From positions 110,696,605-110,760,604 of the forward strand of contig NC_092521.1 of the NCBI RefSeq assembly GCF_037038585.1: 64,000 bases of DNA, in the 5' to 3' direction. The notes beneath the pieces are model-generated. The model made no database searches, was not told the DNA's origin, and saw only the letters and a program-made list of their open reading frames with translations. Positions within the stretch are counted from its first letter, which is position 1. The number at the start of each line of letters is the position of its first letter. Both the position numbers and the translations under genes were made by a program. The DNA is from Patagioenas fasciata (taxonomy: Eukaryota; Chordata; Aves; Columbiformes; Columbidae). Positions 11,928 to 26,200 of the stretch are shown here, piece after piece.

Positions 11928-12454
11928 CCTCTGCTCTGCTTTCCTGAAACCCCACCTGGAATATTCTGCCCGGCTCTGGAGTTTTCAGCACAGGAAAGAC
12001 ATGGACCTCTTCGAGCAAGGCCATAGAAATGATCAGAAGGCTAGAACACCTCTCCTTATGAGCACAGGCTGAAAGAGTTAGGGTTGTTCAGCCTGGAGAA
12101 GGCTCCAGGGAGACCTTATTGCAGCCTTTCAGTATGTAAAAGGGGCCAACAAGAAAGTTGGGGACAGGCGTTTAACCTGTAGTGACAAGATGAGGTGCAA
12201 CAGTTAGAAACGGGAAGAGGGGAGATGTAGATTGGACATAACAAAGACATTCTTTACAGAGAGGGTGTTGAGACATTAGAACAGGTTGCCCAGGGAAGGT
12301 GTAGATGACCCTTCTCCATTCGAAGTGAGGTTGCTCTGGGCTTTGAGCAACCTGATCTAGTTGAAGAAGTCCCTGCCCATGGCAGCAGGGATTGGACTTC
12401 GAAGGGCTCTTTGAAGGTCCCTTCCAACCCAAACCATTCATTCAGTGGTTCTGA
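11928..12454 (+). mobile_element. CR1 retroposon, 5'-truncated 3' end
   Basis: Plus-sense CR1 (chicken repeat 1, a non-LTR retrotransposon). It starts in the last part of ORF2 (CCACCTGGAATATT) and runs through the 3' UTR landmarks CCTTATTGCAGCCTTTCAGT, GAACAGGTTGCCCAGG, GAGCAACCTGATCTAGTTG and GGTCCCTTCCAACCC. It ends in a decayed copy of the CR1 tail (CATTCATTCAGTGGTTCTGA). Severe 5' truncation is normal for CR1. Many substitutions and small deletions relative to the consensus as I remember it suggest a fairly old insertion. It begins about 70 bp past the upstream edge of the CpG island. Confidence 0.93.
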
Positions 12455-14184
12455 CTCTACACCAGTGCTGCCTTTGTCAGCCTCGTGGGTGGGAACTGGA
12501 ACAGGGCAGGTGGGCTTCAGCCCCCTGCATCTTTAGCACTTCAAAAGAGAGTGCCCCCACACTGGTCCTTCATTTCCTCAGCATGCTTGGTAACAGCCCA
12601 GGGTTATCTTTTCATAAACGTCTCAGAGCTAGTCCAAGACCAGATCGGAGGTGCTCACTGACTAAAGCAGTGAGCCCCATGACAGGTGACTAGTGTAGTT
12701 ATGTCCTGGGGTTTTCCGTCACTGTCACCTTGTCCAGGTGCTTTGAGCCTCCTTTTCCAAGCCTTTTCCCACCCTTACCACAGCCAGACGCAGCACTGTG
12801 TTTGGTGGGAAGGAGGCTTTAGGTTTAGGAGGGACCAGAGTTTACTAGAGGTCTCCTGCCCTTGCTATAAAGCAAGGAGAGCTCGGTGCTTAGTCCTCAG
12901 GAGAATATCAAAATAGATAAGGGCAGGGGAAACTCTTTTACCTTCTCCTTCTTTCCCTCTGAGTGATAGACCTTTCCCAGCAGCATTTCTGAAGGAGGTA
13001 TAACCTCCCACTGTCCTCTTGGGGACTGCCTCTTTAAAAACAATTAGTTTATTCTTGCAACACACAGCTCCTTTGTTCAAGCACTTCCCTGTTGTCATAG
13101 TTTTCAAGAAAGAAACTTGCCGTGTCCTGATGCCAAGTTTCCCAGTGAAATGTCATCAGGTAGTTACTATTCCAATACATTGAACTTTGCGGGAGTTTAG
13201 GAGCAGCTTCCAGCTGGCACGGTTAATCACACATCCCAGGTCATGTTCTCTACGTAAGAAGTAAACATAAACTTTAACAAATTCCTGCACACTGTGTGAC
13301 ATTGTGTACTCCAAGGCAGTCTGTACAAATCCTTCCTGAATTACCTCTGTTTTTGATACCTCTATTTGATGCCAACCAATCTGAGGCTGTGAGGTGCGTT
13401 TTTTAGATCAACACTCACATCTCGTACTGAATTTGCTAGAAGGTGCCTGAGGTGATGTCACAACCATCACTTTGTCCAACAGTGAAGGCTGAATGAGGCA
13501 ACTACACACACAAGTCTCTCTGTATAGTCTGAGTTGAAAAGTCACACCTTCTAATATCAGGGGTATAGAGTAAGACAGATCACCTTGCCTCAACACACGA
13601 CTACAAAGTCAGGCATCACTTCTAAAAGGGTTCAATTCATACAAGTCTGAAAAGGACAGTTTTAAAAGCCCTGTTCTGACATACAGCTTTAATACTAAAG
13701 TCCCTTCCCATTCCCAATTTCTCTGTTGCATGACCCAGGAGGTGGCGTTTTAGAGAAACACTGAGACATGATGACTCTTCGTGGAGAAGTCAAACAGCCT
13801 GACCTGTTTAGGGATACCAGATAAATCTGAATGTCAGTGCTGAGCACTGGTGCTCCATTATTTACCAACAGGGATGCTCTGGCAGCCTGGAGATGGGCAA
13901 AAACCCTTATAGCATAAATTCCAGGAAGACTTGAGAAAGCACTAAGGCATAAAGAGAAAGTAGGAGAGGCATCTGGAGTCTTGCAACCTAGGACACTACC
14001 ATGCTTGAAGACCAACGCTGCCTGCACTTTCAGCTGATGGCTCACTACCCAATATGCATAGGCAAGAGCCAGCTATCAGATACCTTTCAGTTAATTATTA
14101 ACACATGAATCACTACCAAGTTTAGATTGAGAATCAAGAAAGCATTGGATTTTTTTCCTCAAAAAAGAAGGGTTCAGCTGGGCC

Positions 14185-14216
14185 AAAAAAAGGGGGGGGG
14201 GAAAAAGAAAAAGGAT
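14185..14216. repeat. Homopurine tract with a 10-base G run
   Basis: A7, G10, A5, then A-rich purines on the plus strand without a pyrimidine. The single G run is not enough for an intramolecular G-quadruplex. No gene context. Confidence 0.85.
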
Positions 14217-15835
14217 GCTGATTTTATCCAATAGAGAGATTAGCCAGAGTGAGATGTAAGCGGCAGGCTGGAGGAAGAGAAAGCCACAGAGTCTGGAAGC
14301 ATATACGTCCCAGTGCATAGTTTATTATCCAGCTTAGATAAGGGTATGCATATCCTATGCTCTAAAACGCTTTCCAGGCCAAGAGATAAGCTGAAAAAGT
14401 AAAATCAGCTCCTGACCCAGGAATAAATGGTTCTGTGTTTCATTTCAGTCATATCTCAGCTCCCTTAAGTGATGTCTTCTTTCATTTCAGCCTAGCCTCA
14501 AGGAACCATCTTCATCCCTGGGGAAAACCCATTAGCTGTAATGGAGTTTGAGGACAAATGAACTTAGCCCAGCACACAGCATTTTCTCAGCAAAAGTGCG
14601 AGTTGCAGCAGAGCCCCTTGGAGCCTGTCTGGGCGATAAATGAACGCTTTCTCTCCACCACGCTGCAGCTCATTGCAAGGCAGGCAGGGCGCACACACCG
14701 TGCCGGTTTGACACAACAGTGAAATGAGATAAGGCTTTTGTTGGAGGCGAGGTCCCTAGGTAAAAATACATCCCCTTCCTTCACATCCTGATCCCAGTCT
14801 TTCTTTGGACACAGTGTTCAAAGAGCTTAATACTGTAGAGCACCCAGAATCTGCTAATAGAAACAAATATATCTATAGTAAAAAAATGAAATAGTTTCAG
14901 GAACAGTAGCATTAATGAAGCTTTATTTTATCTGATCGAGGCTTCCACTGTATCTGGAATATTCAGAATCTCCCTCTCCTCTGTGCATTCTTAAGTATTC
15001 CTCAATAATATTGCCATTGTTCTCTCAGTGGAGGTGCTAATATTAACATATTTCTTTTACTTGGCCATCTCTATTTCCTGAAGCATAAAAGCATATATTA
15101 TTTTTGAGACTGCCAATCCTTTACCATTTTTTTTTTCAAATTGAGTAACAGGTACAAAAATTCCTAAGGGGGGCTCACAGTATATATACACGTGTGTCTT
15201 CTGTAGGTATTATTTATTTTGAACCCAGACTGGTGAATATTTTTAGAGAATATAGTGCTTACAAACTGCTTTTTATTGAGTGTTTGCTTGTTTACATTGA
15301 AACAGTTGTTTCTAATACTATTGAGAAATACTCAATTCCACAAGGGCTGTGTGTGAAGCAGGTAACAACTTTATTATGATCAAACAAACACAATGTTGTC
15401 ATTTGCTTCTCTGCATGAACTGTAAATTATGTACATCTGCTATTCTGTATTTATTAAAGTATGCCACTGCCTCCTTCACATGTGCTATTAAAAATCAGTC
15501 AAGTTCTTGTGTGCCTTCCAAACTCTGTATTTTAAGTGTAGGATCACCTCAAATACTTTTTGAGATTCTTTTTTGTTGTTGTTTCTTATAACTATGTTAA
15601 GGGGTGATAGCCTTCAGTAGGGAAAATAAAGCTCTTTTAAATTACATAAAATATTCAGTAAATGTCAGCCTTCCAAAATCATCACTGATATCTGTTGAGA
15701 AACTACATTAGCATTATTCATTTAAAAACAGGTAGAAAAAATATTAATGAATGCAATAACCAGCCAAGACTAACATAATGTTGTATTTCTGCAGCTTCCA
15801 TATCTTGTTCAAAGCACTTTGTTTATCTACGGTGT

Positions 15836-15907
15836 ATTTTGTTTGGGGTTTTTTTTTGTTTGGTTTGGGGGTTTTTGGTGTGTTTTGTTTGTTTGTTTGT
15901 TTTTTAA
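15836..15907. repeat. T/G-rich simple repeat, (TTTG)n and T/G runs
   Basis: Irregular T/G-only tract with runs of 4-5 G separated by T runs, ending in (TTTG)n. A very similar tract occurs at 56930-57010 in the same orientation. It is low-complexity; the open frame across it (Gly/Phe/Leu-rich) is an artefact. Confidence 0.8.
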
Positions 15908-18900
15908 TTCCTGTGCCTCTTTTAAGACATGTGGGACATTTTCAAAATAACCATGACCGTTTTTTTCTAACTTTCTAGCAGTTTACGCAAAGGTGTAGGG
16001 TCTTGGCAGAATAATAGTTAAATTCTAATCCAACTTCCCAGAATAAAAACGGATTTTTTTCATCACTTGCACCAATAACTACTCACTGTGACTGACTTTA
16101 AATGCAACTTCAAAGGAAATCTGACTCAGAACTTGCTCAAGTTTTAAGAACCTACTCCAAATTCAGTTACTCCCAGTACCTCTGTTATATTCAGTAAGAG
16201 TCAGTGGAAGTTTAGAGAGATGATCCAGGCATTCTAGCCCTCCTTCAAATGATAATGTAAATATTTATACCTCTTACAACTTAATTTTAGTATGGAAAGA
16301 TTTATTGAAGTGAGCAGCACCAGTCAAAAAACTGTACATGATTTGTATTTTAGTATTCCAATACATCCAGATATTAATTTTTTAATGTAATGCCAGCATC
16401 ATCATTAATGTCTGCAAGGCACATGAAGAGGTCAGATTTCCATAACTACTCCAATTAAATAAAATTCACTAAACAGAATGACCACTTACTGGGTTGTACT
16501 TGGAGACCTCCAAAGAAGAGTCCACGGGAATCATAGTCACTATCTACTACCACACTGGAAATCTGTGACTACTTCAGACACCATTGCCAAGAAAACATAA
16601 CAGATATGCTAAGAAATGAAGAGTGGAGTGATTATTGATAAGGCACCCTGCCTGGGCTCCCAAAGAACAACCCTGCTGCTCACATGCTGTGCCTTCCAGG
16701 CTTTCTTGGTGGAGTCAGATATTTGTCCATCATATTAAACAAATAATTCTATAGCAAGCAGTATTTTGAGGAGCAGCAAATACGAGATAAGCATTAGTAT
16801 TCCAGAGGACAAAGCTCATTGATTAAACATACTATCCAATGCAATGAAAATAGCCATGTCAATCAGGTCAAACGCCTTTTTGTTCAGTTTTCTCAATCAA
16901 GAATGGAGTTTTATCCTCTCAGCAAAGATATTAATGCTTTATGTTAGAGAACTCAGGAGCTCAGAGGGATTATTTTTTCCTGCAAGATGAAACATTTGCA
17001 AATGCAAACTCTTTGTTTGCAGTCCATGGTGAAAGGTCAAATGCTGGCTTGGTGGAGGGATTAAGGAAGGTTAAGTTCATTCAGAGGATTGTTACAGGAC
17101 TAAAGCACAGTGCCAACAAAACATTTAGGCTCTGAATTCTTATTTGAGCTCCTATTATTGATTTCAATGGATATTCAGAAGTCTGAACCCATGCTGTTGG
17201 AGCTAGACGTGGTCCACAGTGCCTCAAACCTGAGGAAAGTAAGTATGAAATGCTGTCAGATTAGACGGTAACTTTCTATGCTGCCTTCAAATGATTTGTA
17301 AGGAGACAAAGGGAACATGTCTTCTGGGCAGATGATTATGTCTGCCAGGGGAAGAAAACAGGGCTGAATTGCATCTATGGGAGGTAGGGAGATCAGATGA
17401 AACAGTCTAACTTTGGCCAGACAGAACCAGGGTCAGAAAACGAGTAAGATTTTGTTGGGTCTGGAAGGCACAGGAAGACGAAGAGATGGAGTGGGGTGGG
17501 ACTCCGACGATAAAAAGCACAGCACAACAAAGCATGGTGAACATAAGCAGTATAGCGCACAAGGATGAAAATGATCTGAAATGGAGATTCCTAGTGGTGA
17601 GACATGTACCACTGATGGCTTGCAAGCCATGGAGTGCTAGTGACATGGGGCAGACAAATGCAGTGTGCATCCTCCCTTGGGAAAGTGAGAGCCTGTGGTA
17701 GGTAGGCAGGGTAGAAGAGGAGGCGGTAGTGCTTCTCCCCTTATGGCCACTGCCTGCTATCGCTGAGGCTGAGTAACCCAGCTGTAATTTATTTATAAAT
17801 ATGTACTGAGCCACTTTTTGTTTCATAGTCTTTATTAGGTGGTACAGTAATCTGCAAATGGAAAAAAAGATGATCTGGCTAAATGTCTATGCACCCTGTC
17901 AGCCCTTGCTTGCCCTCTGCTTTTTTCACCACTAATTTATTCTACTGATCAGCCACTTGAGGTAAAAACATGGTCATTCTCCCTAAGTGTTAAAAGAAAA
18001 GAGATGAGGAAAGAGATGTTGGCAGAGACTAAGAACTAGAACTGATCATTGTCAGGAGTACATCATGTATCCAGACACTGTTAGTGAGCTCTCTTAGCAC
18101 TCTGGAGAAAATACCTGGGGAATGCAATTTCAAGCACATGGTGACATAATGGAATGCAAAGCCATACCCTTTGGCCTGCGAGGATGAGCTCCCTGGAATG
18201 AAATAGTCTGAAGCACTTAATTTTTGCTTTGTCTTCCTGTCTGTGCCACGAACAGTCTCTCAACCCTTACAGCATCCTCCTAGCGAGAGAATAAAAAGCT
18301 CTACCAGGTCAATGGTTACAGTCTGGAATAATGAGACCTCAGTGATCCAATTCTTCTCATATCAATGTAAATTAGGATTAATTCCACTGAAATCAACAGA
18401 ACAAATGTAAGACCAGTGCAAGTGGAGAACTAGGTTTTATATTTCGGCTTGAAGACAAACAAAAAGCTGAAGTGAGTTGCCTAATAGGGGTTTTCCTTCT
18501 TTTTTTTAAAGTAGTAACCATTTCCTGCCTTTTTTCTCTTCCAGTGTGAATTTATCTGTAGCACACCGAGAATTTCTCCAGTGCTATAGCCTGGATATTT
18601 CAATGTGAGAAATAACATCCCATTAAATAAAGATGGAAAAAATGCATCAGTTGTCTGGGAACTACAGGCAATGTGTTTATTAACTAATATCCCCCCACCA
18701 ATCTCGATTTTTTCATATTGTAATGAGATGGGAACACGATTAAGCTGTTGCTGAACTGAAAAAAATCAACACTAGATGTATTCTAGAAATCACAAGGGAT
18801 AAAATGCAACTGATGTCAGAATTACAAGAAATCATAACAGTACAGAACAAGGACATCTGATCTGTAAAACAAACCATTTTCAATAATGGAAAATATGTAT

Positions 18901-21900
18901 GGCTTTTAAAAGGACTGTGCAGTGATGCTGTTCACTCGGTCTGTTGGAGCAACCTTAGAGAGCCTCATGGGGTCCATTATGAAAAGGAATATTATTTAAC
19001 CTTTAATCAACCTTCTTTGAGATGTACAGTCTCTATCTACATTCACACACATGCAACACGGTTAGTCAGGGAATATTTGCCTTATGTATCACCCAGTGGC
19101 ATCTCCATCCACCTATTCTCCCATGTTCTACTGCTGCTACTGTCACCACCATTACCAAGGTTACATGCAAAACCAAAAGAGGACATCAGACATATCGCCT
19201 TGCTTCCTGAAAATTCAACAGGGACTAAACCAGAGAACAGAAGGTCAGTGGTGTTAGATGAGTAACCTTTCCCTCTCACTTGAGAGATAGTCTGCAAGTG
19301 TGCCCAGTGTGTGACCCTAAGCCCTTCAATAATACATACAAAGTCTACTTACCAGCCAAGGTTGTGAAGCAGTCTTGATGGCATGGATACACAGCTTGAA
19401 TAAAAATTTAGGGCAGGTAGATCTGCAAAGCTGGCTGGCATGAACAGCATGAGGTATAGCAGAGTCACAACTCATGTTCTTTAAATTCTGGAGAGGGTTG
19501 TCCACCGCACACTCATGTCAGGTGAAGAACTGTCAGGCAAGGAAATTTTCAAGAGAGGTGATAAGTCAAGGAAAGCGAGTAGGGATTCCAGGAGGTTGAA
19601 TGTAGGTTTTGTCCCTTGGGCAGGGTTTCCAAACACTTGTCTCAGAGTTAAGTTTCATAGAGCTAACCACTCAAGCATGAGGCGCAGCATTGATATGAGT
19701 GTTGTCATCTGGATACCTTTTGCTCTCTAAATGGATCCTGAAAGGCTGCAGGACGAGGAAGCTTTAGCTTTGCTAGAATACAAGCAGTGAAGTGATTTCT
19801 GTGTCAAGAGTGAAGAAAGAAGCTCAATTGACTGTAGATTCAATATGTATAAGATTTCTTTGGTGAAGGTACTAGATAGTGGGTTTTTTCACTGTTAAAA
19901 GGACTATCTCCAATCTCTTGTTTCATCTCCAGCCACCTTCTTGAGGAAACCTGCGGACCAGAGTCAAGAATTTCTTCCTAGCAGTAGTGTGAAGGGAGCG
20001 TGCAGGCAGAAACTGAGGCATGCAAGGCTCTGCATGAGGAAACTACCTTGATTTTCTTTAAGTGTGCATACTGCCCTTCACATAAAGCAAGCTAACTCCT
20101 TCAGCTGAGGAGTATCAGTTCACTAACTCAAGAGGCATTCTCTCAGTCTGGGTCATTGAGTAAATCTAAATGCAAGGACTTAGTAAACAGTAAAGTCTGT
20201 TGAAGTCAGTGATTTATTACACACTTGGCCTTAACAAACCGCTAATGCTATTCAGTGTAACAAACATCTCATACTTACCTAAACTCCACCACAGCATTTA
20301 TTATCCCAGGCTCTCCTTTCCTTGCTGTTCTGAACCACTGCAGTGTGCCATGCATTGCTAAATAACTTTCAAGCAGATTTACTTTCAACTATACTAGATT
20401 TTTACCAGCACAGCTTGCCTTATGTTAGCACATATTTGCCTGGCCCTCAGTCAATTTCAAGTCCGATCATTAAAACCTGTATTTTTGCTCCCATGCCCAT
20501 TTCTTGTAATGCTCTGTCCTTCAGCTGGCCCAGACGTGAGAAACCACACTATGAGCATGCTCCAGGGCATCCTTATGTTTTAGGAAAGAAGTCTTGGTTT
20601 TTCTAGGCTTGCTGATATTGAAGCAGAGGTAATGTGTGCCCATCTATAGAAATAAAGCTATTTCTTGAGAACAGGGGCCAGGATGCGGTGGGATAAATCA
20701 CACTGCTGGGATATGGGGATGGAAATAGTCCTACCAAAAGCCAAGGGAAACTGATAATCTTACACAGCACTCTGTAGCAACTGCTGCTACACAAGGCTGG
20801 ATGCTGTGAGGGGCAGGTATCTCATCAGCACTTGTCTCTCATAGTAAAGACTACATTGCATTCAGATAGAGCATAAACTGGTGAAAATTTGAAGTAGAAA
20901 CCTAAGATGATGCAGACCTCACAGAGAAGCAGAAACTTTCTGCTGCAGCCACTCAGAAATAGTACAAACACGAGATGCCTTTCTCCAAAAGAAAAACCGA
21001 GAAAAAAATGTTTCCATGTTCATTGCCACAAGTCTTTCCATCCTCAGTCATCCCATTCTTTTCTTCTTCCTCTCTTTTCAAAATAGCAACTGACTATGTA
21101 AAAGGAATAAAGAAAACAGCAGAGTTGAAGTGTCCCAATACCTTTGAGATGACAGCCATAATGCAGCCATAGCCCAAAAAAATAACAAATCCATTCTACA
21201 GTCAATGCAAAAACCATTCCCAGGTGCAATTTTTGACAGATAAATGGAATTCTTAGTAACAAACAGAAAAACACACAAAGGAGTAGAAAATAGGTTTAAA
21301 CCAATAAGTTTCCACATTGAAAAAAAAGTGGATCCAAAAGAGAGTGTCTTTGATCTGCAGCTATGTTAAAAGTTGGCTTGAGAAGAATTACGGTCTGATA
21401 CAGTGTTGTGGGGAGTTGCTCCCACATATAGAAGAAGTGTTGTTATCCTATATCTCAGTGTAACAACCTTTACACACCCATAGATTAGACAGTGGAGTGA
21501 CAAACAGCTGGATATCAACAAGCCAAAAAGCAATACAGCTTTTGCCAGTGGAATCAACCATTCAGCTTACCATGCACATAGCAGAGCTATCCACAGCACC
21601 AAATGGCAATGTGAACGTCAATTAACAATTATTATCTATGTATTTTTATTAGTAGACCTTGCTTGGAAAGAATGACACAGTTCCCAAAATGAAGTGCTTC
21701 TGGACTCCATTCAGGATGAATATCCACTATCCTTTTGTCCTTTTTTAGTGGTGGAGAGAGGTATTTACAGGAACAATAGGACTGACAGGAGAAAATATCC
21801 TTCTTAAGGAAACATTAGTCCACTTTTCACTGTACAAAAACAGCAGGTTTGAGGGCAAGCATAAGAAGACTGAGCCATCCATTATTCCAGCAGTAGATCA

Positions 21901-22657
21901 GCCTCAAAGTATTTACACTGTGCCTAGAAATAGTCAAACACAAGATGTTCGTTGGTAGATGAGGCTGGTAACACACATCCTGCTTCTCACATCTGCTGTG
22001 TTCATACCACATGAATGAGAGGCCTCAGGCCTGTGCTAGGATATGGAGAGCAAGCTATCTACTTCTCGCAGTCACCAAAGCTTGGGATAACATGTTCTTT
22101 TTATCTTAGGCTAGAGAATTCACAATATAGATGGTCTTAAGAAGGTAGAAATATCCTTAATGTCAGTGAATGGTATTACTTTATTACTAATTAGATGCAT
22201 ATGCATTTCAAATGGCATGTGAAATCTCATAGCTAAAAATAAAACAGCAGAACTATTCTTTTTCTTGTTGAAATAACTGATCACTTGGTGTTGTTGCATC
22301 CTAATAGAATACCATCAGGCCTGTAATTATAACAGTGTAAACCAAGTAGCTCTAATAGCTGTCTTTTCAGCCAGTCATTCTTACTCACAGAAATAAAGAC
22401 AAACACAGCATGCTACAGTCTTTCTTCAGATCACTAGACCAACCTAATCTAATTTATGCCGGCAACCTTTAATTTTAACTAGGTCAATTCACTCTGTGAA
22501 ACCACAGAGAAGAGTATCCTGACAATGCAAAATTGTAAAGTATTGCGAACAATAAATGTCTAAAATTGCACGTGGGAGCACAGCAGTGTACAAATGAAGG
22601 TAGCCACAATGGAAAATATGGTGCAAACCTGCCACATGGAAGAGAAACTCACTTTCC

Positions 22658-22690
22658 AAAAAAAAAAAAAAAAAAGAAAAAAGAAAAAAA
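22658..22690. repeat. A-rich simple repeat
   Basis: Long A run followed by AAGAAAAAAG-type purine sequence on the plus strand. No polyadenylation signal was found within 40 bases upstream. Confidence 0.85.
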
Positions 22691-22894
22691 GTCATTTACT
22701 CGCATTGGGTGAGATCCAGCAAGCTATTGAAGTCAGTGGGGGATCTTCGTCTTGGCTTCAGTGGGCTTTGGCTCGGAGCCATTGTTTCTCGCAGTTCAGA
22801 GAATCAATTTAGTTCTTTCACTCTTGAGACTGAATGGAATAAGTAATACTTGCTTTGATAATGTGAAAACCCTGCTTGACTAATACAAGGATGT

Positions 22895-23250
22895 TTTGAA
22901 TGATTGTGCGCAGGCCACCTTTATTGCTGGTGTCAGTGAGCTTTACTGAGCTGGGACCCCAAGGACTTCTCGTGCCCATCTGCTATCCTCCGTTCTCTGA
23001 GAAGCACAACACGCAGAGGTGGGCGACACCGGTTTCAGAGGCCTTCTAGAGCTAGTACACATTTTAGTATTCCTAACTCACAGATTTTAATTAAATCAAG
23101 TGTCAGTGGAATCATATTATTTTCTGCTGGTTAGATTTTAATGAAGTTTTAAACCGATCCTTCACTGTAATGAAATAATTATATAACGCAGGGATGTGTG
23201 CTACTATTCATCTGAATTAATAACGCGATCGCTTTGTGTGCTGTCATCTT
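22895..23250. promoter_or_regulatory. Possible conserved non-coding stretch with an AT palindrome and a CpG cluster
   Basis: Complex, non-repetitive sequence that includes TTTAATTAAA (23086-23095, palindromic homeodomain-type site), an ATAATTAT-type word near 23178 and the palindrome GCGATCGC at 23225-23232. With the preceding C this gives three CpGs within nine bases, in a CpG-poor, AT-rich neighbourhood where methylated CpGs normally decay. No open frame of note. A regulatory role is inference only. Confidence 0.25.
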
Positions 23251-26200
23251 CTGCCAAGTAAGAAGAATATAAAGCAGCCTTCTCAGTCTGCAGATAAATG
23301 AAGCAGAATTCTGCCTGTTTGTGTTTACTGATACAAGATATGCACTCTCTCTTACGGACTATGTCTCACTTCCAGTGACTTGTCTCCTTTTCTTACTCCC
23401 AAAACTCATGGAGTCTATTTTGTTTCTGGCTGAAGAAGCCAAGTTAGCCGTGTCAGGGCAGATGACCATTCCATGGCTGCTCGAAGCCATGCAAGCAGAT
23501 TCCAGAAAGCTTACTTGGTTCAAAGGAATGAAGCATTAAAGCCTTCTGTTGCAGGCAGTCAACAAAAATAGACAAGTTCAAGCAGCTTTGTGAATTAGGA
23601 GATTTGGTTAGGATAAAAAGCTATTTAAAGGAAGTGGGCACTTAATGCTGAGATGAAAGGACAGGTCAATAGGAAAGGAGGAGGAGATGGCAGCAGTGTT
23701 TGACCTGGTGGCATTTTTCAAGGGCCTCTGTACTTCATTTGAGCTTTCATCCTTCCTTTTCTATAATTATTCTGTATGCATTGAAGTAATTAGAAAGATA
23801 TTTGGTGCTTTGGTGAGCCTTTGTAAGCCATTCATTTCCTTCAATAGTACTGTCTTTGCAAGGGGGAAAAACTCTAAAGAGAAATGATGCAGAAACCCAG
23901 TGAGCTCACCCCAGGGAAAATTCGTCCCTGTTCTGGCAGCCACGCACAGTTTGCCTTGCACTTTAAAAATTTTCATCTCTAACAAGGAAAAACGTCATCA
24001 AAAAGAGACAGTTTTACAACCTAGGTACACATGGAAAACACTGCTGCCTCATTTCACCTGTGGTTAACCACTCACTATGCAGGGTGTCAGAGGGATATTC
24101 TTAAAGGATGAGATTTCTACATGACTCCAAGCAGATGAATTCTCAATCTAGTCTTGTCTTATTACAGTGCTGTACACAAAAATTGCTTTCCTGAGCAAAG
24201 CAGAAGAAATTGCCTCCTGTAGCGTGCTCAGAGTCACAACTGATTATCACTCCAGTGACACCAAGTCCACAAAATCCTCTTCCCTCCCTCTTGAGGTCAT
24301 GCCTTCCTCATGCATTTTTTTAATCTTCCCTCAGGAGTTGGAAATGTGGGTAGGCTAAAATGGCAACCTTCTCAAGAGAGTTTTTATAACTCGGACAAGT
24401 TCTGGGTTCCCCTTTTTCATGCACCATCATAATGTTTTGCAATATTGATAAAGCTTCTGTGATAAGATCTGAGCTCTGTGTATATCTGCTCAGAGTATCT
24501 GGGGAGTTGGCCCAGGGTGAGCAGTTTTGCGTTTCTTTCTGATGGTGGAAATTTCCTCTTTTCTGATTGTGTGTGATAGGCAAAGTTCACTGTCACAACT
24601 CTCACATCTCTGATTTTATTTTCAGAACACCACCTTCACTTTTTTCCACAATCTCTAAATATAGCTATTCCTACTCCCAGCTGTGGCGTGTGCTAGGACA
24701 CGTAGAAACATGCTCAGTCCTGCTGTGAAGCTGTTGGCAATGTCCTCTTAAGGACCATTCTTGGGTTTTCAAAAGCCCCTTCCACATGTCGAGCTTGGAT
24801 CTTAGAGGAAGAACCTAAACCTTTCTGGGTGCTGGAAGGGAAAAGAAACCCATATGATGAAGTACCAAAGTGAATCAGGAGATAGCAGAGAGAAATGATG
24901 GAACTTGCAGAAGTTTCCTTAGAGGGTGGAGAAAGCTGGATGAGCAATCAAGCAGAAGGCTGTGTTCCAGAAAACCAAGAGTAGCCTTTGTAAGTGCATT
25001 ATGAATGTGTATATTGTATGGTCCCAGATGCATATAACCACCAAACACTGTAGTAGAGAACAAGGGCCAAGAATTCCCGTTGTCTTTATTTGGGCTTCTT
25101 ATTTGACAAAAATTTCCTGTCTACCTCTCAGTTGTCTGTCTCTCTCACATTTGTCCGTCAATGCTGTAAAAGCCTAGGAGATTTTAAAAACTGTTCTTTT
25201 CAGTCCTTTCGCTTTTTCTAACAGAAATAGGCATATACATACAAGACTGTCTGTTAAGAATCTGAAATGGAACTGTATGACACCTGGGTTGGAAAGCGTA
25301 GAGGCTCACTAAAGTACTTTGCAGTAACATACATTTCAAGAAGTGGTAACATCGGTCAAAGAAGCCTCTAAAATTAAATCCCATTCTTTCTCTTTCAGTT
25401 CCTGATGACCAGAAGAAGTGGTGAGCAGCTACACAGATCATCCAGGCATCTGTCTGCCACACTTCTGACTGAGAGGCATTTTTGTTGGTTCAGCAGTGTT
25501 GTGTCCTCAGCTTTAGGGAGAGGAGAAAGACGCTAGCTTCAAGGGTTCAGCAACTCCAGGGTCCTAGATATTGGCTGTAGTGGTATATACTGGTATGCTC
25601 TGTGTTGAGGGTACATAAAAAGAGCTATGGTGGCCATTTCTAAACAGTTTTCAGTTCACAGCTCTGCTTATTTCTCTTCATGCCTTAGTGACAGAGTTGA
25701 TATGACACATTTCTGTCCTTAGCTGGAGATTTATGAAGTTTCATTCACTTCAATTTGTATTCTAGAATTAGCCTAAAACTGCCTCTTGATTGGGGTTTTC
25801 CCCCTTGTAAAGGCTGCGGTATTGTTCCTCTTAGTGACCTACATTGGGTTGTGTGAAGAAAGGAATTTGTTATGTGGACAACTGGATGCCATTTCCCACA
25901 TGGTGTAAAAACTAGTGGTTTGAAAGTGCCAGAGGGCTTGACCTCTGCCTGATGAGTTTTTTGAGTCACCCCACAAGTTAGTCCTGTAGCAGTTAATGTC
26001 ATTGTCCATCATCCCTGGGTGATAATCCATAGTAGAACAGGGCAGAAGAGCAAAGGAGAGAAACTGAGGATCATCTATTGACACAGAAACCATATCTTAA
26101 CTTTCTTAAGCACTTTAAATTCGCAGCAAATTTCAACTATAATTCATCTGAGACACCTCCAAGCTGTTTTTGTCTCCTATTGTTGTTGGAACAGATGATT

